Below are positions 21,651 through 34,487 of a DNA stretch of 64,000 bases, in pieces; the stretch's first letter is position 1; each line of letters opens with the position of its first letter. The position numbers and the translations under genes are program-made. A model generated the notes under the pieces. That model saw nothing but the letters and a program-made list of their open reading frames with translations, searched no databases and had not been told where the DNA came from. The DNA is from Reticulitermes lucifugus (taxonomy: Eukaryota > Arthropoda > Insecta > Blattodea > Rhinotermitidae). Location of the stretch: assembly GCA_026260175.1 (NCBI GenBank), contig JAKCWW010000021.1, positions 4,844 through 68,843 of the forward strand. Direction: 5' to 3'.

Positions 21651-24600
21651 AATAAGTCACGTTCACTGCAATCCAACATCGTCGGAAATATTTAGATTTA
21701 GCTTGAGGGCTATCCAGTTGATTATTATCTTTGGGAATGCAAATTCGATAAAGCAGGCCTACATGTGTACACTTCTTAAATATGCTGTACAACAAGACAA
21801 AGAATAACCCGTAACAATCCATAGGCCTGAAGTCGACTAGTTGTGTTGTAGTGTTAATTTTTGTGTATCAGCAAACAAGAGGGATCCAAGGTAGCGTATG
21901 TTAAGTCAGCGATAAAGCGTCCACTATGTATTCGGTAGATATTTAGGTACAGTATTAGCTGTGGCTTTTCAATAAGCCACGACCACTTCCTTTCCATTCC
22001 TTCTAATTTACCAATACCTAAAATGGTCATATCATTCCAACAGACCCTCTGTGTCTGCACTTCGTACAGCGTCGTTAAATAACCTACATATCGAGGATTT
22101 ATCTTGGTAGACGGCGTTGAAAGCTGTGGCCCAATCAAGACCATGAACGCCTGCTGTGAGGGTCAGGACACCTTCAGTATCGTCACACCGTAACATCCAG
22201 GCACGCTGTCCGCATTAGCAATTCTCACGCTTAATTTCTGACACAAGAACGCGCCTCAAGTTGGAAAAGATGAACAATAAAAAAATTAAATATATTTGTT
22301 ATTTCCATGTTTTATGGTTTATAAAATATTCATTTTACATTTACACTAAATTATACTCATTTGTGACTATTTGGATCTAAAAGGATAGGAGAACCTAGAA
22401 TATTCATATACATGATATTCATGCACTGACAAAAGTATGGTGATTGAATGTCCATTTAACACACAGTAAATGACACAAAACTTTAAAAGCCTAAAATAAG
22501 CTAACTTCTTGACTTAACTTCGTGATATATAGTCCACAGCCATTATAATGATGGGCCAACAGTAAATGTATAGTTGTTTCAGACTGGACATTCATTTCTA
22601 CGCCAAGTAAAGAATCTGGAGTTGATGTGAGAACAGTCAGTATTCAAGACCTGTAGAGGAGACAACCAAGAAGAAGACGAAGAGGAGGAAAGCCTTTTGG
22701 GAAATCAGGGACGCACAGTTGAGGAGGAGGGTAAGTACGACTGTATACGTCAACAAGCGGACGAGCTGGAGCTCTGGACGAATCGGTCTGACGCTCTTCT
22801 CGGAGCGACAAATGGCGCCCATTACCGCACGTCCGTGGAGAAGATGGGCTTACTGTCTTAACTCACAGCAGGACTTGCAAGCAATTACATGCTGGCTCTA
22901 ATTGAAGATTACGACCACACCAGCAAACGGACGAGAACCCTTGAATACGATCGGAACTGTGATCTATTTGTGTTTCCGTTTCAGAAGTGCATACAAATTT
23001 AATTTCAAAAGAGTAGTCTCAGAATTTGGTCATAAGAGTAAGAGTTGTGTGGACTATTGTATGATCGTGTTAAATCACATAAAAACACAAAAGTAAACTG
23101 AGATATGCTGTCCTTACATAATTAAAAACAACTTAACTGAAGGCATCATCTTAATGTTGACTTGTAATAATCAAACACGTGATATTTTTTATAAAACACT
23201 CTTGTTTTCAGCTTTGAACATGTTTACCGTTTAACAGCCCAAAAAAACTAAATCTTTCTATTCTTATTTCGTAATTCTGCACTGATTACGTATTAATGAA
23301 TTTTCAGCAACAGAATGCGAGTTACAAGGAATATATTTTAACAAAGAAATAATTTTCTTGTAACTTTAAACCCTAGCGTAGAAACAGGTAAGTATTCTTA
23401 CTTAATATACCTACAGATTATATAGGGCATCAAGGCGAATGGAGAATACTACGTTACGAGAAACTTCCTGCTTCATACGCCTCACGTAATACTTAAATAG
23501 AAACGGTAAAAATGTACTGAACATGTATCTTGGTTGAGGGAGAAAAGAAACGGGTATTACAATTCTAGTGGGGAAATCTATTGGGAAGTAATCACTTTGA
23601 ACGCCATGAGAGATACGGATCAAATAGAATAAACGATGTGCTGGGAAGAACACACGACGCCTTCTTTCCTTCAGATATTTTAATCTGTACAGTTAGATTA
23701 GTGATACATACAGATATACACAGTCATGCAGTTGATGGTCCATTTATTTGCATAATTTCAAACAGAATCGAATATGACTAAATACGTGGGAAATTACCTC
23801 AAAGATTCTGACTGTCGTCACGTTTGTGATCACTAATGTGTAACAAGCGATCCCTACTGAACTTTCTGCGTACGTATGTTAAGCTCAGATGGCTCATTAG
23901 TTAACACTATCAGTTGGACAGCTAAACGTAGATTTCATACGACTGCCATGTTCTTGCCTTACATTTTAAAAAATGTGACTACATAACTTCTACATTTTTC
24001 GGTCTAGTTGCGTAAAGAAGTACAAGACGTTGCTCTTCCCAAATCAGAATTTCGGCATTGGACAGTAACACTGTAATGGTTAACAGTGAAAGTACTACAT
24101 GAGCCTACTTAAAGTAAGGAATTTCTTACCTGCTGAAGAATTGATCTGCTCAAGAAGGCCCTGTACTGTCGAACAACTAATTTATTTGTAACTTCTCGCC
24201 CTACCATATTTCATAAGCCTAGCTGTAAAAAAACGTATGTCACAAAATCGGAAATGGACATTGCGTCGGTGACATAAATCCACAAATAACTTCAGGATCC
24301 TGCACTGAATTGCACTAGCTTACCTCCCCAAGAAAACTGCACTCACCGTATCGTTACTGTCAAAAACAAAGTGTTTATATCACAGCAGTGGACTCACCTC
24401 TAGTGACATGGTTTTCGTACTTGTATAGGAAGGGAACACAATCAGTATTACTTTCCCTTTTCTGGACCTGAGTCATGGCAACAGCTGGCATATTTGGTTA
24501 TTGTCAGTACGGTCAAGTTACATGAATATCTCTCACGTGCCATCAAGCCACGTGACCCCAACTCTTGATCCTGAAAATGAATATTCCCTCAAAGTGATTT

Positions 24601-24689
24601 GTTTGTCCTAGTGTATTGTAAGTTTCATGTAGCATCCATCCACAAGGACAGTGCATGCTCCACAGAATGGTTCCCTCAGGTTGAAGAGC
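21651..24689. other. No recognisable element
   Basis: About 3 kb of mostly unique AT-rich sequence. A purine-rich segment at 22660-22740 (GAAGAAGACGAAGAGGAGG type) creates an Arg/Lys-rich frame. The frames around 22719-22901 have no recognised domain. GGTAAGTACG at 22729 resembles a donor site, but no exon can be defined. Confidence 0.5.
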
Positions 24690-24845
24690 GCATGACTGAT
24701 CTGTTGAAACCTGAGAGAAGGGTTACAAGAGTTTGTCGGTCTGGAAAAAAACCATCTCTTGCGCCTAGCGGGAATCAAAGCACGATTCTTCTGTTATCTA
24801 GCATGTAGTCTAGTCACTGCAGGGACTATGTTAGCCCGGATCCTG
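24690..24845 (-). mobile_element. tRNA-derived SINE, family 2, head only
   Basis: Minus-strand head with B-box GCTTTGATTCCCGC (near 24770-24785) and the AAGAGATGGTTTTTTTCCAG plus ACCGACAAACTC segment; the distal half is missing. Confidence 0.45.
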
Positions 24846-25324
24846 ATTTACGCGATAGAAGAAAAGAAATATAAATAATAGATCCACAGCTACATGTAAG
24901 AGAATGGAGGTAGGATGGCAACTACTTTGTCGCAAGTACACCTGTCTTGTAGATTAAGGCAAGTAAAGGCGAAATGCTAATATTTACACAACGGTGACAA
25001 CAATTCTTTTGTCTTAACTTATTTAATAAAGCTTTCTGCAAATACATAGGTTATTTATAGCGTAAAATGGAAATGTGTCTGGATTATGAGTTGTGAAAGG
25101 CGTGGGAGTTCGAGATCAGAGTATTTGGCTGGAGGAATTGTGTAAAACACGAAAACCTCATTCAGCCCTGAAACCAGCAGATGGTACAACACATTACTGA
25201 ATCTTTAAATTTATTACGTGTTTGTGTAAGAAGATAAAGGAGATAAATATCCTAGCAAAGTCATAAGTATTTCCTGACAGAGCAACATTTTTCACATCAG
25301 ATATGGTTAATATTACAGTTTTGG

Positions 25325-25560
25325 AAATTCTCGCAGCGGTGTAGCTGAGGATTCCGTTCTTCCGTGACATGACACTACTTCAATGTGTAATCGGGTCCCG
25401 ACGTTTCGAGGCAACGTAGTGTTTTCATCTTCAAGGGTCGAAACGTCCAATGTTATCTCTCTTGGACATTTTTACCCTTAAAGATGAAAATAATACGTTG
25501 CCTCTAAACATCGGAATCCGATTATCAATTGACGTAAAGTCGTATCACCGAAGGAAGAAA
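25325..25560. mobile_element. Foldback MITE with GAAACGT core
   Basis: CGCAGCGGTGTAGCTGAGG, TTCCGTGACATGACACTACT and CCCGACGTTTCGAGGCAACG are followed by TTCATCTTCAAGGGTCGAAA, then the mirrored half CCCTTAAAGATGAAAATAAT, ACGTTGCCTCTAAACATCGG and CGTAAAGTCGTATCACCG. The two halves pair as reverse complements over about 90 bp. Confidence 0.7.
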
Positions 25561-25865
25561 TTCTCGTTGTAAACACCTGTACCATTCAAACTGTAGTTAT
25601 AGTCCATCACAGATACTTGTAAAGTGGCTGCGTTTCGTGCACTCAGAAGGGAAATGGTATATATCTTTTCGTCGCTGAGAAAACAGTAAACAATGCTGTG
25701 CATTCTGACAAGCTAGAAAATCAATCTTATCCCAAACCTGAGGGTTGCGCTAACATTGCCACATTACCTTTCCGCAAAGTGGTGCACCGCCGAATATCTT
25801 TAACGTTGTGCGCTAATCACAGAATAGGTTGTCTAAATGACGATTATTTTTTATCATTCCTATTC

Positions 25866-26120
25866 GGGCCGTGCCATGGCTCAGGCGGTTAGTCGCCGGC
25901 CTCTCACCGCGGAGTCAGTCCATGTGGGATTGGTGGTGGACAAAGTGGCACTGGGACAGGTTTTTTTCCCCGAGTACTTCGGTTTTCCCATGTCAGTTTC
26001 ATTCCACCGGTGCTGCATTACTCGGAAAAACGAAAAAACAGTAATCATCTTCATCACAGGGTTGCACAATAAGCCTTAAGGTTGCGGTGTGTCCGTAACA
26101 TCTGCTGCGGGGCCCTTCAC
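25866..26120 (+). mobile_element. tRNA-derived SINE, family 1
   Basis: Head GCCGTGCCATGGCTCAGGCG then GTTAGTCGCCGGCCTCTCAC contains an A-box (TGGCTCAGGCGG). The B-box region is deleted: GCGGAG passes directly to TCAGTCCATGTGGGATT. The body continues with GGTGGACAAAGTGGCACTGG, GTACTTCGGTTTTCCC, TTTCATTCCACCGGTGCTGC and ends ACATCTGCTGCGGGGCCCTT. It is the same element as 28650-28917 in opposite orientation. Confidence 0.75.
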
Positions 26121-26784
26121 AAAAATAAATCATTCCAATTCACAAGATCTGAATCAATTTTGGAGTTCTGTAAAGACAAAGAATACTCAAAAATAACGTC
26201 GCTACGTCAGTCGTTAGGCTTATGGAATATAAGAAAGAGCGTACACGACAGCAGATGAATTACTGGTCGGATGTACGCCGGACTACAGATGGAGTTTATG
26301 TCATAATAATGAACATCCAAACACAAAAGACATGTATACATTCAGTTTACTTCTTTGTTCGTTTTGATCCAACTCAACTAACACTTGAATATGAAACAAC
26401 ACGATTGTTCTACGGAAACTCTGTACAAGGTAAAAGATCACAATTACTTCAATGTAAACAGCACTACAAGTTACAAGAATAGGTTCATATATCAAAATCT
26501 GAACAAGCAGATGAGATTGATCAGCTAAGCTATAGACTACCTTAGGTCTGACATTAACCTAACCTTCCACAGGGCAGAGGTACGATTGCACAGGCCATAA
26601 TCTCTTGCTTTAATGTTAAATACCACATATCGCCAACAGGTTTCATTCGTGGAGCTCGTTTCGTTTGCTTTCCGAAATCTAATCAACTGATTTTGTAATG
26701 GAAATGCTGTGCGTTTTCTGTCAACTGAGCACAGATTTTTAGGCGCGTTCGCATTAAGTCGCGAAAAGCGCCTATTATTTTCGT

Positions 26785-26900
26785 CATGCCTGTCTGTCCA
26801 TCTATCCGCATAAATCAACTCGACTCCCACTGGAAGGTTTGTCGTGAAATTTGATATTGGAGGCTTTTATTAAAATCTGTCGAGAATATCCAAATTTGGT
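26785..26900. repeat. Dispersed repeat related to 36620-36720
   Basis: CGTCATGCCTGTCTGTCCAT and CTATCCGCATAAATC with downstream AAATCTGTCGAGAATAT-like words resemble CGTCATGTCTCTCCATCTAT, CCGCAAATAC and GATTAAATTCTGTATGAC at 36627-36695. The type of element is not identified. Confidence 0.35.
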
Positions 26901-26924
26901 TAAAATCGGACAAAAATGTGGGGC

Positions 26925-27120
26925 ACTTTACATGAAGACCTAAGAACGTTTATGTTGTTTACAGCAGTACGAAATATTTTTTATCTCGCCAAAAATGCAG
27001 GGGGAAATCATTGTTGCTTTTCCATGGCAGAACTCAACTATTTTATATTGTTGACAGCGATGTACCTCAACAATACAAAAGGAACACATTGTTGCGTTTC
27101 CATGGCAAGAATAATTATGA
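26925..27120. repeat. Imperfect tandem duplication, about 85 bp
   Basis: GTTTACAGCAGTACGAAATA with ATCATTGTTGCTTTTCCATG and the next TGTTGACAGCGATGTACC with ACATTGTTGCGTTTCCATGG are tandem copies that have diverged. The 76-codon plus-strand frame covering them is not supported as a gene. Confidence 0.5.
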
Positions 27121-28649
27121 GATCACGCCACAAAGTTACTTTGTAATACACTGGCTATATTGGTAAAATATTATGCAGCCAAAAATCGCTTAGTTAATTT
27201 AAGTATACGGACACTTTCACAGGCGTTTGTATAAGCCTACTACACAAATTATGAACTGCAACAATAATTACTTATTGATCCATTACATGTGTACGGCACT
27301 GTACGGAAGGAATAAAAAAAGTACACGCGACAAAAGAACAAATTGTAGCAAAGAGAATCAACAATTGGAGCGACCCCATATGTACTTTCCGGGTACAACT
27401 GCGTTGATTTGTGCGCCTAACTATGCGAAAATTAGCTAATCAGAATAAAGGTATGTGGACTCACTGATTTATATCCAATTTTTACTAATTTACAATGTAG
27501 CGGAAATGCGTACAGGTATAAATCATGTTCATATAGATATAAATAAAAATCCCTTAGGCTACCTGTACGTGTTTGTGTAGATAATTGGGGGGGGGCGTGT
27601 GGAAGGGCAGGTGTTTGGAAAGGGGAAAGGGGTTGGCTGGGCTGGGCTGGGAGACAAGTGGTAACGTACGGTCCATGCGGGAATTAGACTGCTGGGAAAT
27701 AGGGGCGACTTTGTTTTGTTTTTCTTTTTGATTGAAATAATGCGTACAGGCACAATGCTCTCTAGATTAAATTGCAAAATTAAGTTGGTTTTCAACTCGT
27801 AAACTTGAAAATTATATGTTAGTTGATAATGCGAAAAAAATGTGTGCATTTATTTTCTTGCTCCAGCAGTGTAATTGGTTACAATGTCGAGATTAATTGG
27901 GATACCAGATGCAACTTCTGTAAGCGAATAAGTTGTGGATTACGTAATCAAATCTCAAAACACCGATATCAGGTATACGTAACGGTTTTCTATTGACTAC
28001 GATAATATGAACACAACTCTTCCCGTGTCAAAATGGATTACGAAATGCCAAACTGTTTTAAGTGCTAGGAGACATATTTCTAATTGTAGGATACACAATA
28101 TTTAATACAGGGCTAAGCAATTAACATTATCAAGGCGAATTTCATACAACCTCTTTGCCTCCATACATTGATCTCCACCTGCGACACCTAGAACGATTTC
28201 ACAAGGGAATAAATCTAACTACGTTCGCTCCTGCCTTCGTAAACGGAATCCGGGTTAAAGGAACTGTACGTAGAAATGGATCCGCAAACTTAAATTTAAA
28301 GCAATAAGATAGAATATATATTTTAAGTTCTGAACCATCGTAGGTGTTTCTACTAGTTTTAAATTATTTATATCCTATGGCAAAATGGGTGCATCATTTC
28401 ACTCCTGCAATGCAGTTTGGGTCGCCGAAGTGACATTTGGGAGGTCGCTGATTCAACAATAATGAGGAAGTATAGATGGATATACGTGATGAGTTGCAAA
28501 TGAAAGTGCCCGATGTAAACCGAGACAGAATTTTTAAACTAGTGTCAAGATGAGAACATGCATCAATGAGCTCGTGCATTATGTTGAAAAATAATTATAC
28601 TTCATTGAAATACATAAGTTAATTTAACGTTGTACTGACTTTTTTTTTG

Positions 28650-28917
28650 AAGGGCCCCGCAGCAGATGCTACGGACGCACCGCAGCCTTAAGGTTTATAG
28701 TGCAAACCTGTGATAAAGATGATTAGTTTTTTCGTTTTTCCGTCTAATGAAGCACTGGTGGAATGAAATTGAGAGGGGAAAACCGAAGTACTAGGGAGAA
28801 AACCTTTCCCAGTGCCACTTTGTCCACCACAAATCCCGCATGCACTGGCCTGGGATCGAACCCGGACCTCCGCGGTGGGAGGCCGGCGACTAACTGCCTG
28901 AGCCATGGCACGGCCTT
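28650..28917 (-). mobile_element. tRNA-derived SINE, family 1, full length
   Basis: On the minus strand this copy runs GGCCGTGCCATGGCTCAGGC (A-box) and GGTCCGGGTTCGATCCCAGG (B-box), then CATGCGGGATTTGTGGTGG, ACAAAGTGGCACTGGG and the tail ending CATCTGCTGCGGGGCCCTTC, with a T-run on the plus strand (28641-28649, A-rich tail on the minus strand). It is the reference copy for family 1. Confidence 0.8.
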
Positions 28918-29534
28918 TGTAATGACTTTACATTTAATTTTCATAACCTGGGGAGCCTTACTTATGGAACGTTCTTAGTAAGAGAATCCACGAACCTGGG
29001 GACGTTAAAGGCAAGCTGTCACCACGAACAACATTTTTCCTTAAACTGAGAGGAATTCTTTCAAATGTAAACACAAAGTGCGTGAAAACGAAGCAAAGCA
29101 TATCGAACGTAACTTCCCATAATGTTTGACACAAAACCAGTAAAAGTAAATGCACCGCCTTGACTTTTTAAGTGCTGGTTAGACCAAAATTATTACTGAG
29201 TAAAATGAAACCTCAGAACGTCTCCTCCTAAGTTCCACCGAATACAAATTCGTAGAACTGAAATCCCTTCATATTTTTAAACAACTGAACTCGACATCGA
29301 CTTTGGGAGAAAAGAAAAATCTGCATCAAAAACTAACATTGCAAGTGTCTCTATATTAGGTTGTCTGTGTATCCACTGCAAGGTATTACGAAAACTTCAT
29401 GCAAGCACGTAAATACATGAATTGTCGATCCATCCACCAGAAATTCAGATCGGTAATTAAAATGACAGTAGGCTAAACTTACGCGAGTATAAGGTATGTG
29501 CAAACACAGAGGTAGAGTAAGATAACAGATTTGA

Positions 29535-29650
29535 GATTATCACAGCGGTGGCAATTGAGAGTACTGCCTTCACGTATGTGATGCAGTGTAGTCTAGGATA
29601 AATTTCTACCACACTACAAGACGTCATACCCCAGAAGCCAGCCATAGTCA
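29535..29650. mobile_element. Foldback MITE fragment
   Basis: ATTATCACAGCGGTGGCAAT, CCTTCACGTATGTGATGC and GTCTAGGATAAATTTCTACC, ACACTACAAGACGTCATACC, CCAGAAGCCAGCC share blocks with the termini at 25325 and, inverted, with 8752-8800. The core motif is not preserved. Confidence 0.5.
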
Positions 29651-29944
29651 CTGATAAAAGTATCTGAGAAAAAATAATTCGTGGAATTCTCTACTTAAGG
29701 AAAGACAATATGAAGAGGAGTGCATGATAAGTTGTCATATTAATAATGCGAGATTCGGCGACTACTTGCTGTTTCGGGTATTAAGGACGACATGGGCGTG
29801 CCATGTAAAGTGCAGTTGGTCGGGGGGGGGAGGGGGGATTAGAAACACTTAGCAACAAGTTTTGTTTAGGAAAAATCAGACAAAAATATCATTTCATAGA
29901 ACCCAGCATTATAGCGTTATACTGACACGGGTATTACAGAAATG

Positions 29945-30190
29945 TGGGATTCGGGGTAGCTCACTAGGCGGCGTGACTAGGTTACGGGCAGGACAAAAGA
30001 GGAATTGTGATTCGACTCCTGCCAGGTGCAGCGTCCAGCACTCTCATGGGGCCTTCTCAGCCTCCTTACACAATGGACATCGGGACTCCTTCCCCGGAGA
30101 TAAAGAGACCAGCCCGTCGAGTTTAAGAATATATAGAGCTGCAAATCCACTCCCCACTGGGCCTACGTGGCATGCAGTGGGTAAAGGTTA
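29945..30190 (+). mobile_element. tRNA-derived SINE, family 2
   Basis: The head reads GGGGTAGCTCACTAGGCGGC with A-box-like sequence and a B-box GTGATTCGACTCCTGCC (30007-30023). Downstream blocks CATGGGGCCTTCTCAGCCTC, CTTCCCCGGAGATAAAGAG and CCAGCCCGTCGAG parallel those at 19195. The last block diverges (CATGCAGTGGGTAAAGG). Confidence 0.6.
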
Positions 30191-33100
30191 TAAGAAGTAG
30201 AAACGAGTGTACTGAATTCAACTGACTCAGGAGACGATCCAGTAGTGGGCTTCTGAGGACACTGCAGTGATTCTTAATTTTTCATAAAGGGAAGGAATTT
30301 CATGTCCGCTTAATTATCGTATTTTTTAGAAAAGCCTTCTACCAAGAAGTACGTGTAAATGTGAGAATGACTTGAAACTACTCTACATCAAAATTAAGGC
30401 GAGGAATTACATAATCCTTTACATATAATAAGATATAAAGAAACAAAGGCATATTTCATCGCCAATGTGCACTTTACACGCAGAAATATTTTTCCAACTT
30501 TCCTGCAAATTTCTCACTTATTTTTGTCTGTTCTATCACAAAGGTGTATAGGTCAGAAAAATTCCAAACCACCATAAAGAATAAATGTGTTCTTATACTA
30601 CAATAAACGTGTCAAAGGGTAAGTCTACTTTTCTAGACGGTTGTATCTGACAGGCAATAAATTCTCCCATTAATTCTACAATTTATTGATATCCTTTAAC
30701 AGATTTACAACCATACACGGGAACTTATGAAATATGATGACCACAAAAACATCTCTACATAATATAAAAATTAACTCATTATTTTCAAAATTTCTGAATG
30801 CAATAATTCCATCCAAATTAATTCATAATGACAGCAAATTTTTATCAGATATGAGTAATTTATATTTTAAATCTACTCTAAACTAAAGGAGGGACGGTTG
30901 ACGATTATTACTCCATACCTTTGGGCAAACAAAGGTGCGTCATTTTTCTAATTCAGTAGAATGACCCTGATACACAACACAACTGAAAGAGGGTCACCAA
31001 TAACCTTAATGGATAAGCAACCAATCCCGCAACAAAGGAAACAATACAACGTCTTCGTACAAGAACAGTAATAATACAGTATCGTAGTATTCGGCCACAT
31101 AAATATTTATTAAACCATTTTCCTTTGATGACAAGACAGTGGCGACAGTCTTAAGTACACGCACTTTAAAAATAAGGTAAACATTTGTTATATTCCTCCA
31201 ACACTACATTAAAATCGTATAATGCTGATTATCACTGCAGTTCTTAATAAAATAACCATCTGGATTACCTTATACAAGGAAAGTGAATGTAACTGTGGCC
31301 CCAGACGACATACAATGTAGGTACCTAAGAACAGGCACACGTTGTAATGAACGCCCTGCGCTTCTAACGGCTAATGCGTTTTCATGTATGAAATAATAGA
31401 ACGTATCGAGCCATAAATATACATGGACACATAGTAAAGAGTGCTTTACAAATAAGAAACCACGGAGCAAATGTTTATAGTGTTTCACAGACAATACTGT
31501 CTCAGAACAATGACTAGTATTTCACACTAGCACTCTCTGGCTTATTTTGTAAGCCACCTTCCAATGTGAAGCGTGGTGCTTAGTCCGGTGCAAGTAATTC
31601 TGTGTTACTGGCGTCTATAAATTATAGAACCTGCTGTGTTGTGTTGTGCCGGAACGAAATAACCAGTGTCACGTCATACACATTGCAGTAGCCCAGCCTA
31701 CCTACCAAGCATGAAGTTTTCCTTTGACTTTTCGCTAGTTGGTAATCATAAAACGCCACAGAAGGCAATATAAAGGCAGGACTGTGACAGAACAAGGCGT
31801 ACATGACGCTAACGTTATACTGTTTTCGAAATGCTTCCACTTTCTTAGCAACCTTTCCTTCTGGAGCAACATTTTCGGAGATCCATAAATAGCGATCCCT
31901 CTTTTTTTACTCAAAAATTAGTCCATTACTTCCTTACGCTTTTTGACCATAGGGTGTGAGATATTCATTATTAATCCGACTTAATTATGCAGACATCCCA
32001 ATAACATGTTAATTTCTCTTTTGACACGACAGCTGGAAATTTGTAAATGTACACAAAGCATACTCTACTGTTATCAAAAGATAGTACATTAATATGGAAT
32101 CTGTCCGTTGTTTATATACTGGGTGAAACACATTTCTGACACGGTACAGCCATTTTGACTTTCTCTCTGAGAAAACATTTCTCAACCAGGAGAAACCGAG
32201 TATATGTTCCAAAATATCAGGAATGTACAACCTCCAAAAAAAGACTGCGTAATGTAGTGCTCAGACAGCGTATCTTGGCGCATCAAATTTGAGGATCATA
32301 CAGCATAACATGGCAATTCGCGCGATGAAGAAAGATTTGGTGCAAAAACGTAAAGGTAAACTGCCGATACTTGGACAGTTATATGACGACACGTTAACTA
32401 AACCAATTCAAATCTGTGCAAAAGCCCCAAAATGTGAAAAGTAGACCTCTACTGAAAGAATGGTGCTAACTTTCTATGCATTCTTAATCGTGGAACTACA
32501 TAAAAATATTGAACAAATTTCTGGTACATTCGCTTTAAAAATGATAAGCATTCTTGCATTTAATGTTTAAAAGTACACACTCGAGTCTCCCACAGATTGA
32601 CTAAGTACTGAAGGCGGAGGGTAGCTTCTTTACTTTCCAGTGTAGCCGAACTGTTACGAAGTTCCTGTATCATCCACCTTCAGTACCTGGTCATATAATA
32701 CGATCTTGGACCTTGGGTATAAGTCCCTTTTGGGGTACAGCTTACGTCGGCACTTCTCTGCGTTGTATTGTCCTGTGTATGTTGAGGCTTTGCAGCGGAT
32801 TTACCCCCCCCCCGTCAACGGTGTCCTAACTAAATCTCTAAGGGGTTCATAATTTCAGAATTAGACGTAATTTTGTATTCGAACAGGCCAAAATGTCTAA
32901 TCCGTCAAAGATAAAGAGGAAGCTGTTTATGTCCGCAAGTACATAATGCAATCACGTCTCCATATTCGCGAAGGATACATTCTAAGATTATCGCAAATTG
33001 TGAAATTCGCAGCTCTGATAAATGTACGAGTACCGCAGGCCTAATATTTTAATACATTATGCAGTCTATTATTTTTTCACCTCTTCGCATATTTTACACT

Positions 33101-33404
33101 TTCAGTTTCATAACTAACACGACCTTCGTTCGAGAGGCACCAGTCCGCAGACAATACAAAGAAGCTGACGCCAGCTACTCGAGTTGCTGCTGGTACTGCA
33201 GCGAGGTGCGGGCTGAGGCCTACTGCGAAGTAGTGCGCGTGAGTTTGACACCGGTGCAACCGCCAGGCGCGGAATGAGGCAGTTCGTGAGGTACACCATC
33301 GATTGAAAGCCGAGAAGTTGCAAAAGGCCCATAAAATTCGTCACGGGTGAGTTTTAAAAAAGATTCATAATAAGGTATTTTTTAAAAGTCGTCCGTAATC
33401 AAAT
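30191..33404. other. No recognisable element
   Basis: Unique AT-rich sequence with a 10-C run at 32804-32813. Small frames (31270-31494, 31622-31840, 32009-32230, all minus) show no domain. It is the 3' flank of the homeobox gene, and any long 3' UTR would lie in its right part. Confidence 0.5.
33140..33295. other. GC-rich island downstream of the homeobox stop codon
   Basis: CTACTCGAGTTGCTGCTGG, GCAGCGAGGTGCGGGCTGAG and AACCGCCAGGCGCGGAATGA form a GC-rich pocket in AT-rich surroundings, about 840 bp beyond the stop of the homeobox gene. Frames are open on both strands (33059-33277 plus, 33114-33344 minus) without a recognised domain. It may be part of the 3' UTR, a separate exon or a repeat. 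Confidence 0.35.
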
Positions 33405-33730
33405 AAAAAATTAGGAGATTGGTGGGGCATGTGGCACGCATGTAGGAAAATAAAAAGTCATACAGACTTTTTGTACAGAAACCTAAAGGAAAGAGACTGA
33501 CTGAAAGACTTAGGTGTAGATGTGAGGATAATATTAAAATGGATCATAAATAAATAGGAAGGGAAGCTGTGGACTGGATTAATCTAGCTCAGGGTAGGTT
33601 CAAGGGGTGGACTGCCCTGAACACGATGATAACCATTCAGGTTCCATAAAATGTCGAAATTTCTTGACTAGCTGCGGAAATATTAGCTTCATAAGAAGGA
33701 CTCTGCTACGTGAAATTAGTTGAGAGCTCG
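33405..33730 (+). pseudogene. LINE 3' end, same family as 46975-47325
   Basis: Plus-strand translation shows VGHVARM, then YRLFVQKPKGKRLTERLRC, EDNIKMDHK, AVDWINLAQ and a 3' UTR with TTTCTTGACTAGCTGCGGA and AGCTTCATAAGAAGGACTC. GRPRRRW has decayed to ERLRCRC and several stops are present. It lies about 400 bp beyond the stop codon of the homeobox gene, in the opposite orientation. Confidence 0.65.
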
Positions 33731-34128
33731 CCCGAAAATAACGAATTCGTGAATATGGAAGGATGATTGTACTTCAAAGTGACTGCCGTAAAAATAAACA
33801 GTTGTGAATACATTCCTCTTAGATGAGACTTTTTAAATCAAATAAACAGCGTGTATATTTCAGAAGCAAGTTTTTGTTTACGTAATGCGGAATTTAAATG
33901 ACCGGATCCTACACAAAAAACAAATATTCTACGGGTGCTCATATACAGACTGTCAGTTTTGGACGGGGCTTTGCATCATATTTAGAAGCCAAAATAATCT
34001 CCTAAACAACAAACGTTTGGCAAAACTGTCAAGAAGCCATTCTCTTTCTTTCTGCCTCATTACGCACATTTCTCAGGAGGATGCACACACCAAGGCGCCA
34101 CACTAAGACGCCCCTAGATGGATAAATC

Positions 34129-34487
34129 TCAGAAAAGATGGTTCGCAGTGGCAGCCGAATTGACGACTTTGTTGAGGCTAAGGGGATCACCTGGGCCCCC
34201 CAGGAGGTAGCTGGCGGGACTGCCTCCCGCTGCTGCCGCTCCCAGAAGAGAGGAGAAGGGTGACGTGAGGGCCGCGTGGTGGTGATGGTGGTGGTGAGAG
34301 ATAGCCGAATTGTTGAGACCGCCGCCAACACCCCCACCACCGTGGTGTTGGTGATGGTGTTGCTGGGTGACGGTGAGAGACACTTTGTTGCTTATAGCCT
34401 GCTGCACCAGAAGCGGTGTGCTGCATGACTGCTGTGACGACCACTTGTTAGCGCCACCTGCAGAAGTGTTGTCATCCACGAGTTTGG
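34129..34487 (-). CDS. Terminal coding exon of the PHOX2-like homeobox gene
   Basis: This is the last coding exon of the same gene, joined by phase and orientation. A pyrimidine-rich CCCTGCAG acceptor sits at 34488 and above, and the first two exon bases complete an Ala codon with the single base left by the exon at 44557. The frame then reads KLVDDNTSAGG and stays open for 118 more residues to a TGA at 34131-34129. It has QQ-HHH-Q-HH, a Gly-rich run, seven consecutive His, then an Ala/Gly/Leu/Pro-rich C-terminus ending in NHLF. A SPFSSLL segment recalls the PFASVLSSL stretch near the PHOX2B C-terminus, which is from memory only. Poly-His and poly-Gly tracts are common in homeodomain activators and often direct nuclear speckle or activation behaviour, which is inferred here. 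GC content is much higher than in the flanks, as expected for an exon. The 3' UTR and polyadenylation site were not identified. Confidence 0.85.
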
